Positions 9,028-17,572 of a DNA stretch of 64,000 bases are shown here, piece after piece. The notes under the pieces were generated by a model that saw nothing but the letters and a program-made list of their open reading frames with translations, made no database searches and was not told where the DNA came from. Position numbers and translations under genes: made by a program. Source of the stretch: Paenibacillus amylolyticus (GTDB lineage: Bacteria; Bacillota; Bacilli; Paenibacillales; Paenibacillaceae); contig NZ_CP121451.1 of assembly GCF_029689945.1 (NCBI RefSeq), forward strand, positions 6,076,001 to 6,140,000, written 5' to 3'. Position 1 is the first letter of the stretch. Each line of letters begins with the position of its first letter.

Positions 9028-9474
9028 CTACGCCAAGGTTTGAAAAAATCTGTGTTTTATTTCTTTGTCGTTTCGCGCTGCCCATTCATGCACAGCTTCT
9101 ACGCCTGTAGTCTCCTGACCTCGTTGAAAATAAAAACATAGATCCATCGGCACCAACCGTTTACCATAGAGTTTGATGCCAATCCGTCTGTAATTCATAT
9201 AAATACACTCAACCTGAGATGCATCATATCTCTGATGTTTCGTAGAAATCACATGATCGCTTGCCAGCGTAATACTGGGTTTAGTGAAAAATAACCGCCA
9301 GATCAGGAAGACGATATAAACCAGAATATAGGTCAATAGAGCGATCAGGGAGTACTTCCAAATCCCATTTTTATCGTACATACCATCCCTGAGGAGTATT
9401 GCTTCAATGACCAACATACATAGTAGGCTCAACCATGCTCTTGGATAAATCGTCTTGTATGTGATGAGTTCCAC
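9028..9474 (-). CDS. Small membrane protein, unknown
   Basis: About 148 residues with two hydrophobic helices in the first 60 residues and a cytoplasmic C-terminal domain of PH-like alternating pattern (ITLASDHVISTKHQRYDASQVECIYM). It begins just after the stop of the NUDIX gene (TAG GAG GTG). The GTG at 9474 sits inside its own AGGAGG, so the true start may be a codon slightly downstream or initiation may depend on coupling. It belongs to the HxlR-NUDIX operon. Confidence 0.6.
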   Translation of the reverse strand: MELITYKTIYPRAWLSLLCMLVIEAILLRDGMYDKNGIWKYSLIALLTYILVYIVFLIWRLFFTKPSITLASDHVISTKHQRYDASQVECIYMNYRRIGIKLYGKRLVPMDLCFYFQRGQETTGVEAVHEWAARNDKEIKHRFFQTLA

Positions 9475-9477
9475 CTC

Positions 9478-9972
9478 CTAATCATTCTCTCCATGAATTC
9501 GAAGCCACTTGGAAGGGGCTTTCTTGGCAAAATGCTTTTCAACAAAATGCAAAATGTCATCAATTCCGGGCAATGCCGCATTGTCTTTGGCTTCGTCAAA
9601 CGTCATCCATTGGTACTCGGTATGTTCATGATTTAACCGGACAGGCTGGCTTTCATCCACGTATCCTACAAAAACGGGCGCGGTATAGATATACTCCTCC
9701 TTGGGTGAATAATATTGTTCAAATTGATTGGCAGAATACAACCGGACTTTCGTAATGCCTGTTTCCTCGTGAACTTCTCTCAGTGCAGCTTCCCATGCCT
9801 TCTCGCCCTTCTCTATCCCGCCGCCAACATAACACCATTCATTATGCAACATCCGACCCGCCCGCTTTAACATCAGTACACGGTATTGATCGTGGCTCTT
9901 CTTCAACAGAACTACAGCCACGCCTTCACAACGAAAGGGCACTGCCTGTTTCGCGTGCTCCGCACCATTCAT
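9478..9972 (-). CDS. NUDIX hydrolase
   Basis: 164 residues with a complete NUDIX box (GGGIEKGEKAWEAALREVHEE-TGI). It hydrolyses a nucleoside diphosphate linked to another moiety; the substrate cannot be told, though the overall layout resembles NudB/dihydroneopterin-triphosphatase-type members. The start ATG overlaps the stop of the HxlR gene (ATGA), so translation is coupled. Confidence 0.85.
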   Translation of the reverse strand: MNGAEHAKQAVPFRCEGVAVVLLKKSHDQYRVLMLKRAGRMLHNEWCYVGGGIEKGEKAWEAALREVHEETGITKVRLYSANQFEQYYSPKEEYIYTAPVFVGYVDESQPVRLNHEHTEYQWMTFDEAKDNAALPGIDDILHFVEKHFAKKAPSKWLRIHGEND

Positions 9973-10367
9973 CTTCCCGCCCCCTTCTCTTCGGAATCAA
10001 AGTCTTCCAGAACCTTAAATTTATCCCCGTGGATTTTGTCCAGATGATCTTCTCCCCAATAACACAAATGGTCCAAGGCAGGCTTAAGTCCCCAGCCGTA
10101 ATCCGTTAACTCATACTCCACTTTGGGAGGAACCTCCGAATATACCTTGCGCTGCACAATCTCGTCCTTTTCGAGACCTCTGAGCTGTGTTGTCAGCATC
10201 TTCTGCGTAATGTCCGGTATCAATCGTCGAAGCTCTGACGTGCGTTTCCGTCCAGTCATCAAGTGATAGATAATCAATGGCTTCCACTTCCCACCCATCA
10301 CTTCCAAAGCCGCTTCCACGCCTACTTTATATTTCTTTGGAGCACTTGTTTCTCTATGTTCCGTCAT
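9969..10367 (-). CDS. HxlR-family transcriptional regulator
   Basis: 132 residues from the ATG at 10367 (site GGAGGGG). The winged helix shows the HxlR signature: ALEVMGGKWKPLIIYHLM, RTSELRRLIPDITQKMLTTQLRGLEKDEIV, VPPKVEYELTDYG. There is no conserved Cys near the N-terminus, so redox sensing of the HypR kind is not indicated. It diverges from an NAD(P)H oxidoreductase gene (10613) and probably controls it. Confidence 0.88.
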   Translation of the reverse strand: MTEHRETSAPKKYKVGVEAALEVMGGKWKPLIIYHLMTGRKRTSELRRLIPDITQKMLTTQLRGLEKDEIVQRKVYSEVPPKVEYELTDYGWGLKPALDHLCYWGEDHLDKIHGDKFKVLEDFDSEEKGAGR

Positions 10368-10464
10368 TTTTGAACCCCTCCATATCCAGTTGTATCCCAG
10401 ATGAAAATATAATCTTTTTGCTGTTCTTTTTTCTATTATTAAGCTCATTTCGAGGCATGCATTT

Positions 10465-10552
10465 AGGGTACTTCAATGTTCCTATGGCACTTTATTCTTC
10501 TTATAGAACATCAAAGTGCGTACTTCCAGATGTTCTCATACCTGTTTATAAT
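10465..10552. promoter_or_regulatory. Divergent control region with direct repeats (HxlR target candidate)
   Basis: Two related sequences, GTACTTCAATGTTC near 10469 and GTACTTCCAGATGTTC near 10520, lie about 50 bp apart in the same orientation. The second runs into a TATAAT box (10547-10552) that serves the rightward oxidoreductase gene and lacks a good -35. Repeated half-sites beside a poor -35 fit control by the adjacent HxlR protein. Confidence 0.4.
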
Positions 10553-10612
10553 AGCATCAGCCATTGATTTATGGCTACAAGACCGCAATCCAGAAAGGTA
10601 GTGAAAGATAAG

Positions 10613-11200
10613 ATGAACGTACTCGTTGTAGTATCCCACCCGCGTAAAGATTCGTTGACCTTCCAGGTAGCTGAACGTTTTGCAAAAGGGCTTTCCGAGG
10701 CTGGTCACGGTTATGAAATATTGGATTTGCATGGAATTGGATTCGACCCGATTCTTCGTGAGATGGATGAACCAGACTATACCCAAGAGAATCAAGTGTT
10801 CTCACCTGAGGTTGTCAACGAGATGGAGCGTTTGAAGAAGCACGATGCTGTGGCTTTTGTGTTTCCCCTCTGGTGGTGGCATCTGCCAGCCATGTTGAAA
10901 GGTTATGTGGATCGTGTCATGAACAACGGGTTTGCATATGGAAAGAACAAACTTCCTCATCAGCAAATATTGTGGATCTCTCTTTCGGGTGTGACGGAAG
11001 AACAGATGCATAAGCGCAACTATGGTGAATCAATTGCCAATCTGCTCAATGTGGGTATTGCCGATTACTGCGGCGTGTCCCGATCTAGGGTTGAGTTTTT
11101 ATATGAAACGTTGGAATCCAAGCCTGATCATTATGAGGCATTACTGAACCATGCACATAACCTGGGACTGAATTATGCCAACGATCCTTCGACGCTTTAA
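10613..11200 (+). CDS. NAD(P)H-dependent flavin oxidoreductase, flavodoxin-2 fold
   Basis: 195 residues, quinone-reductase/KefF-like. It has the FMN-binding N-terminal motif VVVSHPRKDSLTFQVAERF, the substrate-region motif FPLWWWHLPAMLKGYVDRV, and the GGFAYG-like element NNGFAYG. The ATG at 10613 is chosen because the protein proper begins MNVLVV. It likely reduces quinones or other electrophiles in the cytoplasm. Divergent from hxlR, a common pairing for electrophile-induced reductases. Confidence 0.85.
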   Translation: MNVLVVVSHPRKDSLTFQVAERFAKGLSEAGHGYEILDLHGIGFDPILREMDEPDYTQENQVFSPEVVNEMERLKKHDAVAFVFPLWWWHLPAMLKGYVDRVMNNGFAYGKNKLPHQQILWISLSGVTEEQMHKRNYGESIANLLNVGIADYCGVSRSRVEFLYETLESKPDHYEALLNHAHNLGLNYANDPSTL

Positions 11201-11350
11201 AGGGCATTACAACCCCGATATGAAGTCTGAAGATCTGTTTTAATTTCTGTGGCCTGAAGCCTTCTTTGTGAACATAAAAATCACGTTAACCATCACGATG
11301 ACCTCTTGCGTTTACGGTAAGAGAACAACTACGCTTGAACACGGCAAACA

Positions 11351-11370
11351 GGTCGCTCCGAAGAGCGACC
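11351..11370 (-). terminator. Hairpin with UUCG loop between convergent genes
   Basis: On the minus strand the stem GGTCGCTC-TTCG-GAGCGACC carries the extra-stable C(UUCG)G tetraloop, with a weak T stretch after it. It follows the fusB-like stop by about 20 bp and may serve both convergent genes. Confidence 0.65.
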
Positions 11371-11388
11371 CTGTCTGTGTGTCTTGCA

Positions 11389-12030
11389 TTATTTTACGGT
11401 CGAGAGAAGAAACTTCTCCAACATACTAGTATCGGTTATGCTATGGTTGCAAGCTGTGTTATCCCTGCATACATACTGGGCAACAGAAGATATGTTATCC
11501 GGCGTATAGCTCTTGGTCTTCACGTTAAAGAATCCGAGCTCCTGATGACGATGACAGAACATGCAGTACCCTTTCTTGTTCGTGGCTGTAAGCCGTCCCT
11601 CAATACCGAGGAATTTGCCCTCATGCGGGTACACGATGAACAAGCGATCGGTAGCAATGTCGTTCCATCTCAGATAAGTTGTACGTGCGTAATCGATGGA
11701 TTCCAGATCCGGTACTTTGAGCTTCTTTACCTTGGGAAACAGCTTCTGAATCTGCTTCGCGGATACTTGCGGAAATGGAATCAGATATGCTTCCAGCTGG
11801 TTCAGATAGGTCTGCAACTCATGTGTCTTCTCATACGTGGATAACTGCTCTAGCAGTTGCTTTTGTTCTGGGGTCAGATCATTGAAGATGCCAACGGCAT
11901 TCGTGCTGACCGTATAACGGACCGTATCCAATACCTTGGGGTCCACGACCGAGCGCAGCGTTTTCAGCAGGAAATCAGCTTGTTTATGAATATAATTGAA
12001 TTGATGATTGTGAATAAATGGTGCTTGCAT
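11389..12030 (-). CDS. EF-G-binding protein, FusB/FusC family
   Basis: 213 residues from the ATG at 12030 (site AAGGGG). Members bind elongation factor G and help release it from the ribosome; S. aureus FusB/FusC give fusidic acid resistance this way. The four-cysteine zinc site is seen as CMFCHRH and CRDNTACNHSI in the C-terminal half, after an N-terminal helical bundle. A short upstream ORF and inverted repeats in the leader suggest attenuation control. Chromosomal homologs may not confer resistance. Confidence 0.85.
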   Translation of the reverse strand: MQAPFIHNHQFNYIHKQADFLLKTLRSVVDPKVLDTVRYTVSTNAVGIFNDLTPEQKQLLEQLSTYEKTHELQTYLNQLEAYLIPFPQVSAKQIQKLFPKVKKLKVPDLESIDYARTTYLRWNDIATDRLFIVYPHEGKFLGIEGRLTATNKKGYCMFCHRHQELGFFNVKTKSYTPDNISSVAQYVCRDNTACNHSITDTSMLEKFLLSTVK

Positions 12031-12035
12031 GGCTT

Positions 12036-12170
12036 TCAGCCCCTTATATTTATTATGAAAATAAAGTAAGGTGCAAAGCCTGCGGGTTGAACCATGTTGA
12101 TGTTGATTCCAGGGCAAACGATCTCATCTGGTCGCGCCCTACACAAAGTCCGCCCCTATTCAGGCTTTGC
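12036..12170 (-). promoter_or_regulatory. Structured leader with short ORF ahead of the fusB-like gene
   Basis: An ATG at 12095 opens a 19-codon reading frame (MVQPAGFAPYFIFIINIRG) whose TGA ends 5 nt before the FusB-like ATG and overlaps its ribosome site. A perfect 10-bp inverted repeat, GCAAAGCCTG at 12170-12161 and CAGGCTTTGC at 12082-12073 (minus-strand sense), places one arm inside this short ORF. This layout is like translational attenuators reported for fusB and erm genes. The ribosome site of the short ORF is weak. Confidence 0.4.
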
Positions 12171-12325
12171 GTAAGGCTTTCTAGCGAACGAGCAATCCGG
12201 CATCATCCATATTGCCACGTCATAACCCCCAATACGATAGATATATCGAAATTATAACAGGGTAGCATAGCGTAGGCAACGGGCTTCGTTTCAGTTTTCA
12301 ATTCAAAAATAGCTTTGTTCTACAT

Positions 12326-12545
12326 TTATAAATGATAAAGTCTAAAGTTCTCTAGATCTATATTGAATTTACCTTCTTTAAGTATATCTAGTCCTAATAA
12401 ACCGTTAATATTATGATTTCATTCTCTTTGTCAACTTGAATGCCAATATCATCTACTTCACCCTGTGAAATTAAGGTATGACTTTCTGCCGTATCAATAA
12501 CTATGTTATTGATGCTTTTTCTCTTTCCGTTAATATAAAATTGTT
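12326..12545 (-). pseudogene. Retropepsin-like aspartyl protease remnant
   Basis: Two leftward frames carry pieces of a small retropepsin-like protein: NNIVIDTAESHTLISQGEVDDIGI with the D-T-A/G active-site type motif, then NINGLLGLDILKEGKFNID with the family's second motif (hydrophobic-G-x-D). The middle segment and the N-terminus are missing and there is no start codon, so this is decayed. The motif reads DTAE where active members have DTGA. Confidence 0.6.
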
Positions 12546-12830
12546 AGTTCAGTGAAAAATAAATAGTATAAACTTCGAAAATCTCACAAAAACATCATTG
12601 ACAATTTAGAGTTTAATAGGTAAAAATAGTTATTGTATCAATATTCAATATAAGGAAAATAGTAGAAATTTATTCAATGATACTTCCGCTAATTACATCC
12701 TTTGAAGAGCTGAGGTTTATAGAGATTCATATTCGGGAGTAGCTTGAATACATAGGTGGTGATTAATGAAAGTTCCTTCAACGCTGTATCATAGTTTATC
12801 CATTCTGAAAAACTAGGAGGAATAACATTC

Positions 12831-14168
12831 ATGTTAAAAATGTTCAAATCCGTATTTGTCTCATGTTGCATGGTATCGATTCTAACAATTCCACTAGCAA
12901 GTAACGCCTTTGCAACTGACTCGGTTAAGACCATAAGCGCATCTGACAGTATATTGCCTACCGTTGTTTCTGATTATGTCGACGCAATCAATAACAAAGA
13001 CTGGGATACGTTTGTTCATTCTTATTCGCCTGATCGACAACAATTTTATCAAGGATTTCCAAGTAAAGAACAAGAAAAAAATAAAACAGGTATTTTATCT
13101 GTAGAATCTATCAATGTATTCGAGGCAAAAAAACTCCCTTCCAGTAATATACTAGAAGTAGAGCCCTATTTTGCTGACATCAGCTCAGCATACACGGATA
13201 TCGGTTATTACTATGTAGGATTTAATTATACAGTTAATAAAGAAAGCGAATTCTTCTACAATGGTGTTAAATATGAGTTAATTGCAACAGGGAATCTAAA
13301 CGGACAAGAATATATTATTGGTCATGAAAATGTTTATAATATTGACGAACTTGTAGCTCTTGGTTATGCCTTTAATTCAGCAGCTGAGCAACAAGCCAAT
13401 AACGTAGTTAAAGAACGAGAACAGGGGCATATTGTAAACTTTGAGAATAAATCTATCGAGCAAACTACTATTAAAGAAGATGCGCAACATGCAGATTTAA
13501 ACCAAACAGTAGAAGAAAATACTATAGATCTTAATCAGGATTTCCCTGAAACAACTACAATTAAGAAACCACGAGAACAATTGAATTTGGAAAAAGCTAA
13601 GAACGGAGGTAACGCTCAAAGTAATTCAGGTGATATCCAACCTTTAAGTGCTACGAGTACGCCATCATCATTTAAATTGTATATAACTGGTTCCGGAACA
13701 ATCACTAATATAGGATTTGACACTTACGCAAAGAATGTATTGCCAAACGAGTGGTACGGATCATGGAAATCAGAGTCATTGAAAGCTGGAGCAGTAACAA
13801 TTAAGACATATGCCTGGTATAACGCCACTTATCCAAGAAAACCTGCAACAGATTATGGGGCACACTTGACAGACCGCTGGCAAAATTACCAACACTACGT
13901 TCCAAATTCTGGTCAAACAACTACAAACAATGCCGTTAATGCTGTATCAGGAATCTTCATGGTCAATTCTGATGGCAAAGTTTTTGACGCTCAGTATAGA
14001 GCAGGATCAGAAGGGGATATTGGTACAGCTTGGGGTGGAGTGTTAAGTCAATGGGGTACACAATATATTGCACAAAATTACCCAGAGTATAACTACTACA
14101 CTATATTAAGCTATTATTACAGTTTTTCTGATAAAAGTAGTGGATACATTCAAACTGGGAACTATTAA
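12831..14168 (+). CDS. Secreted protein with SpoIID/LytB-type domain
   Basis: 445 residues, AGGAGGA before the ATG. A signal peptide (MLKMFKSVF...SNAFA) is followed by a roughly 250-residue region of unknown type (residues 40-110 may be NTF2-like, VSDYVDAINNKDWDTFVHSY) and a C-terminal SpoIID-like domain: YAKNVLPNEWYGSW, ESLKAGAVTIKTYAWY, GVLSQWGTQYIAQ. SpoIID family proteins cleave glycan strands of peptidoglycan. Outside a sporulation cluster and in an AT-rich patch, this copy may be a wall-modifying enzyme or effector. Confidence 0.75.
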   Translation: MLKMFKSVFVSCCMVSILTIPLASNAFATDSVKTISASDSILPTVVSDYVDAINNKDWDTFVHSYSPDRQQFYQGFPSKEQEKNKTGILSVESINVFEAKKLPSSNILEVEPYFADISSAYTDIGYYYVGFNYTVNKESEFFYNGVKYELIATGNLNGQEYIIGHENVYNIDELVALGYAFNSAAEQQANNVVKEREQGHIVNFENKSIEQTTIKEDAQHADLNQTVEENTIDLNQDFPETTTIKKPREQLNLEKAKNGGNAQSNSGDIQPLSATSTPSSFKLYITGSGTITNIGFDTYAKNVLPNEWYGSWKSESLKAGAVTIKTYAWYNATYPRKPATDYGAHLTDRWQNYQHYVPNSGQTTTNNAVNAVSGIFMVNSDGKVFDAQYRAGSEGDIGTAWGGVLSQWGTQYIAQNYPEYNYYTILSYYYSFSDKSSGYIQTGNY

Positions 14169-14186
14169 TCTTATCCTTCAGATTAG

Positions 14187-14216
14187 ACGTCAAACGTAAA
14201 GTTTGGCGTTTTTTTG
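14187..14216 (+). terminator. Rho-independent terminator
   Basis: ACGTCAAAC-GTAAA-GTTTGGCGT followed by seven T, about 20 bp after the SpoIID-domain gene. Confidence 0.8.
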
Positions 14217-14283
14217 GAATTTTAATTCATTTTTTTCTATAATATAGTTTATTCGTAGAAAATTATAGAAGGAGGTGATGATA

Positions 14284-14711
14284 ATGACAAAAAAAGCATT
14301 CTACCTGCTTCTTTTTTCCTTCTTCTTCTCACTGCATGTACTTCAGAAGACTCTGGGAAAAATCATGAGACTGAAAATGTTCAAAGAAAAGAGTCTGCAC
14401 CTATGATCGCGAGTATTAAGACTAACTTTCCTGAAAAAGAAGGTTGGGTCGTAGTCCCTGCAAGCAGTTCTGAAATAACAGTCACTGTAGAGACGACAAA
14501 CACGGAAACACTTCTTTTCTGGTCCGTTCCAACTGGGACAGAGACTTGGGGAGAAAGAGAACTAATTGGGTACGATACCAGTGGGAGCGATGGTTGGAAT
14601 ATAACGTGGAATATTGCGGGTAAGTCATTACACAATCGTTTAGTAGTTCAAGCATTGGGGAGTGATGGAAAAACGATCACTGATGAAACGATAAATATTA
14701 CGAATGAATAA
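14284..14711 (+). pseudogene. Small lipoprotein, frameshifted in the signal peptide
   Basis: The ATG at 14284 follows GGAGG and starts MTKKAFYLLLF. In the next frame comes the rest of a lipoprotein signal, FLLLLTAC, then TSEDSGKNHETENVQRKES and a beta-rich domain ending at 14711. Restoring one T in the T6 run near 14313 joins them into a 142-residue lipoprotein with lipobox L-T-A-C. The mature part (VTVETTNTETLLFWSVPTGT) looks like an Ig-like fold. It may be phase-variable or simply a homopolymer miscall. Confidence 0.6.
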
Positions 14712-14741
14712 GTCTGATCTAGATCATTAGTTAACGAAGAT

Positions 14742-14790
14742 ATAATTAACAATGGATGCCCACTTTAGGTGTTCGTCCATTGTTAATTAT
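14742..14790. terminator. Perfect 15-bp AT-rich inverted repeat between convergent genes
   Basis: ATAATTAACAATGGA (14742-14756) and TCCATTGTTAATTAT (14776-14790), loop 19 nt. It sits between the lipoprotein gene and the convergent 14883-16028 gene, so a bidirectional terminator is likely. Confidence 0.5.
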
Positions 14791-14882
14791 TCAGTTGTCT
14801 CTTAACGATTTAATCTTGTTAAGCAGCTTCTCTTTTTTTGCTCAGATTCATATTTAGTAATCATATTCTTTCTCTCAACTTT

Positions 14883-16028
14883 CTACTTGTGAATTGGATG
14901 GAGTTTAATAATTGGCGCTAAGCCTTCAGATTGTAAAACTTCTAACTTAGCTGGAGGGATGCTTTCTTGCAAATCTCCATTCATAACATCCATCGCTTCC
15001 CATTCGACGAACACAACAAAGTTTTCTGTCAGTATGGAGTAATCGGACCAATTCGTCTTTTCATTAAGGGTATACGCGACTTCTTTCCACAAGTTCTTGC
15101 CTTCCTCCCACCAATCTCCGTTGCTACGCCAATACATAATAAGAGTTCGAAGTTTCTGAATTAAATATTGATCCGTAAGTTCCTGTTGATCGTTCATCGG
15201 ATGATCTCCTGAATTCCAGATCGTGTAATAATATTCTTCCTCATCATTATCTTTTACTTCTATTTGCTCCTCTCTTACTTCTTGCAAGCCAGGATGGAAA
15301 ATAGGTGAGTATACCGTATGCACTTCATCATGCAAGTAGATCGACATAAAACAATACTCTTTGTCTGATTGATTCTCATAAAGATCGCTAATAATTTCTT
15401 TTAAGGCTAGAATGAGTTCCTCTTTTACCGTTTCTCTGAGTATTAAGACTTCCTCATATGGCATCCTTACATAGATAACACCTTTGGTCCCATCTAACAC
15501 TCGCAGTAGATTGCCTTGCTCATCATATTCGAAATAGGTTCGAAGAAGATGATTAAAATAAGCATTATTTTCATATTGAGGTTGATATATTTGAACCAAA
15601 ATGGTCCCCTCATAGATATAGTCTTCAACCACTAATTTATCGAATCGAGGGAAATATTCCACAGACCGATCGATCAATCCATCTTGCAACAAGTACTCTT
15701 TGATGGAATCCAAAATTCCATTGACATACGTTCTGGTAGTTTTTCTATTTTCTTCATATGTAGTATAAGCATACCCTTCAATTAAATCATCACAAGCCGA
15801 GATCCTAATGTTGTCATGCTTATCAAACCCATAATATGTATCCGTCTCTTTATCTGAAATATCTCCAGAAATTTCACCTTGGCGTTCAAACCAATATGGA
15901 GAAATGTCATAACGCTTGCTGGTGGTATATTCTCTTCTATGTATTGATGCTTCAGCCTCTTCCTTGTAAAATGTATAATTCTCTTGGGCATTTTGACTAA
16001 GCTTTGCATAATATTCTTTGTCTATCAT
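14883..16028 (-). CDS. Hypothetical cytoplasmic protein
   Basis: 381 residues, CGGAGGAG before the ATG. Acidic, Tyr-rich, no signal peptide or membrane helix. One stretch (TYFEYDEQGNLLRVLDG) resembles an isolated YD/Rhs-type repeat; another is a run of Glu before YYYTIW. The size, composition and AT-rich setting resemble immunity or polymorphic-toxin-associated proteins, but I recognise no family. Confidence 0.6.
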   Translation of the reverse strand: MIDKEYYAKLSQNAQENYTFYKEEAEASIHRREYTTSKRYDISPYWFERQGEISGDISDKETDTYYGFDKHDNIRISACDDLIEGYAYTTYEENRKTTRTYVNGILDSIKEYLLQDGLIDRSVEYFPRFDKLVVEDYIYEGTILVQIYQPQYENNAYFNHLLRTYFEYDEQGNLLRVLDGTKGVIYVRMPYEEVLILRETVKEELILALKEIISDLYENQSDKEYCFMSIYLHDEVHTVYSPIFHPGLQEVREEQIEVKDNDEEEYYYTIWNSGDHPMNDQQELTDQYLIQKLRTLIMYWRSNGDWWEEGKNLWKEVAYTLNEKTNWSDYSILTENFVVFVEWEAMDVMNGDLQESIPPAKLEVLQSEGLAPIIKLHPIHK

Positions 16029-16161
16029 AATTTTTTACTCCTCCGTGTCAACCGTCTATGTCTTTCTAAATCGCCTGTAATTGCCTGTGCTCGTCTCTTA
16101 TCAAGTCTCATTCAAAAGAAAAGAGAGAATTTCTTCTCTCTTTTCACTTAAGTAAGACAAC

Positions 16162-16461
16162 TTAGTAAGACAACCACCCATACGTACGATAATCATGAGG
16201 TACTGGACGATAAAATTCTTCATGAACCATGTTCTTTTTAAATTGTTTTCGAAAACTTCTTTGAGTGAGTCTTCGAATATACTTAACCTCGTTATGATAA
16301 TAATACTTGGTTTTTCTGTGATTTCGATACTCATTTAATTTCTTGATTCTGGGGTCGAAATCTCTTTTTATTCTCTTCCATGGATCCAGGTCCTTGTTTA
16401 GCTGTTGCATTTCCCATACTTGCATTTCGTCGTTATCGTTGAACAATAAGATCCCCGGCAC
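16162..16461 (-). CDS. Small basic hypothetical protein
   Basis: About 87-99 residues, strongly basic (RNHRKTKYYYHNEVKYIRRLTQRSFRKQF), ending YRPVPHDYRTYGWLSY. The start is uncertain: a GTG at 16461 or a downstream ATG, neither with a clear ribosome site. I believe related short proteins occur in Bacillus and Paenibacillus, but no function is known. Confidence 0.45.
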   Translation of the reverse strand: MPGILLFNDNDEMQVWEMQQLNKDLDPWKRIKRDFDPRIKKLNEYRNHRKTKYYYHNEVKYIRRLTQRSFRKQFKKNMVHEEFYRPVPHDYRTYGWLSY

Positions 16462-16608
16462 GTACTTTAGATTTACCTAAAATAAGGTATGAGTAGTAAC
16501 GTACCTAGAGGTCTATAACATATGGAGGTAGCAACACGATTAACCTCACTTCCATCATAGATTGGTACTATCTTACAACAAATTAATAGGATTGAAAATA
16601 TTTACACC

Positions 16609-16634
16609 AAAAAGAAGCCACCTCCCTGGCCTTC
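16609..16634 (-). terminator. Terminator of the sugar permease operon
   Basis: On the minus strand GAAGGCCA-GGGAGG-TGGCTTC is followed by TTTTTGG, about 50 bp past the stop of the second permease gene. Confidence 0.7.
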
Positions 16635-16683
16635 CCCAGTTCAGTGACTCCTTTTCGAAACCCAATTCTAACCCTACATTCAA

Positions 16684-17556
16684 CTACTCCTTAACAGCAC
16701 CAACCACGATCCCCGTTACAAAATAACGTTGCAGGAACGGATACACTAACAAGATCGGCAGTGCGCTGATAAAGATCTGCGAAGCCCGAATGGTCCGTTG
16801 GGACAGGTTCTTCACCGCTTCTGGATCAAGCTTCGACATATCGGCCTGCACGATGATCGTCTGCATGAATGTCGCGAGTGGCAGCTTTTCCGCATCACGG
16901 ATGTAGATGATTCCGTCGAAATATGCGTTCCAATGCCCGACCATCATGAAGAGCGAAACCGTTGCAATAACAGGTACGGAGACCGGCAGATAGATTTTGA
17001 TAAACGTCTGCAAGTGACCTGCGCCATCGATAAATGCAGCTTCCTCCAGATCCTTCGGAACGGTACGGAAGAAATTCAGCAACAGAATGATGTTGAACAC
17101 CGCAACCAATCCCGGCAAGATCAAAGCCAGCAATGTGTTCATCAGTCCCAGCTTCAGAATCAGGATATACCCCGGAATGAGGCCACCGCTGAACAGCATC
17201 GTGATGACAAAATACCACAGATAGATGTTACGTGCGCGGAACACCCGCGTCTCCTTGGAAAGTGCGTAGGCTGCAAGCGTATTAACGATTAACGCAAGCC
17301 CTGTACCGAGTACCGTCCGCTCCACGGATACCCACAAGGAGGAAAGGAAGTTGGTATTGGCAAATGTTTTTGCATACGCCTCCAATGTAAATCCAATCGG
17401 CCAGAACGTGACGAGACCAGCATTCGCAGGTGCAGATGCGCTAAGAGATACCATGAGCAAGTGATACAAAGGCAGCAAGCAGAGCAGTGAAAGCAGGGTC
17501 AGTAACACATTGTTGAATATGCTGAATATGCGGTAAGGCATCGTTTTATGATACAT
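16684..17556 (-). CDS. Sugar ABC transporter permease, LplC/YtcP family (CUT1)
   Basis: 290 residues, about six membrane helices, AAAGGAGG before the ATG. The ATPase-docking EAA loop reads EEAAFIDGAGHLQTFIKIYLPVSVPVI. With the neighbouring permease it forms the membrane channel of a carbohydrate importer of the type used for oligosaccharides such as rhamnogalacturonan fragments. No ATPase gene is adjacent, as usual for this family, which shares MsmX-like ATPases. Confidence 0.92.
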   Translation of the reverse strand: MYHKTMPYRIFSIFNNVLLTLLSLLCLLPLYHLLMVSLSASAPANAGLVTFWPIGFTLEAYAKTFANTNFLSSLWVSVERTVLGTGLALIVNTLAAYALSKETRVFRARNIYLWYFVITMLFSGGLIPGYILILKLGLMNTLLALILPGLVAVFNIILLLNFFRTVPKDLEEAAFIDGAGHLQTFIKIYLPVSVPVIATVSLFMMVGHWNAYFDGIIYIRDAEKLPLATFMQTIIVQADMSKLDPEAVKNLSQRTIRASQIFISALPILLVYPFLQRYFVTGIVVGAVKE

Positions 17557-17572
17557 TCGTTCGTCCTCCTTT

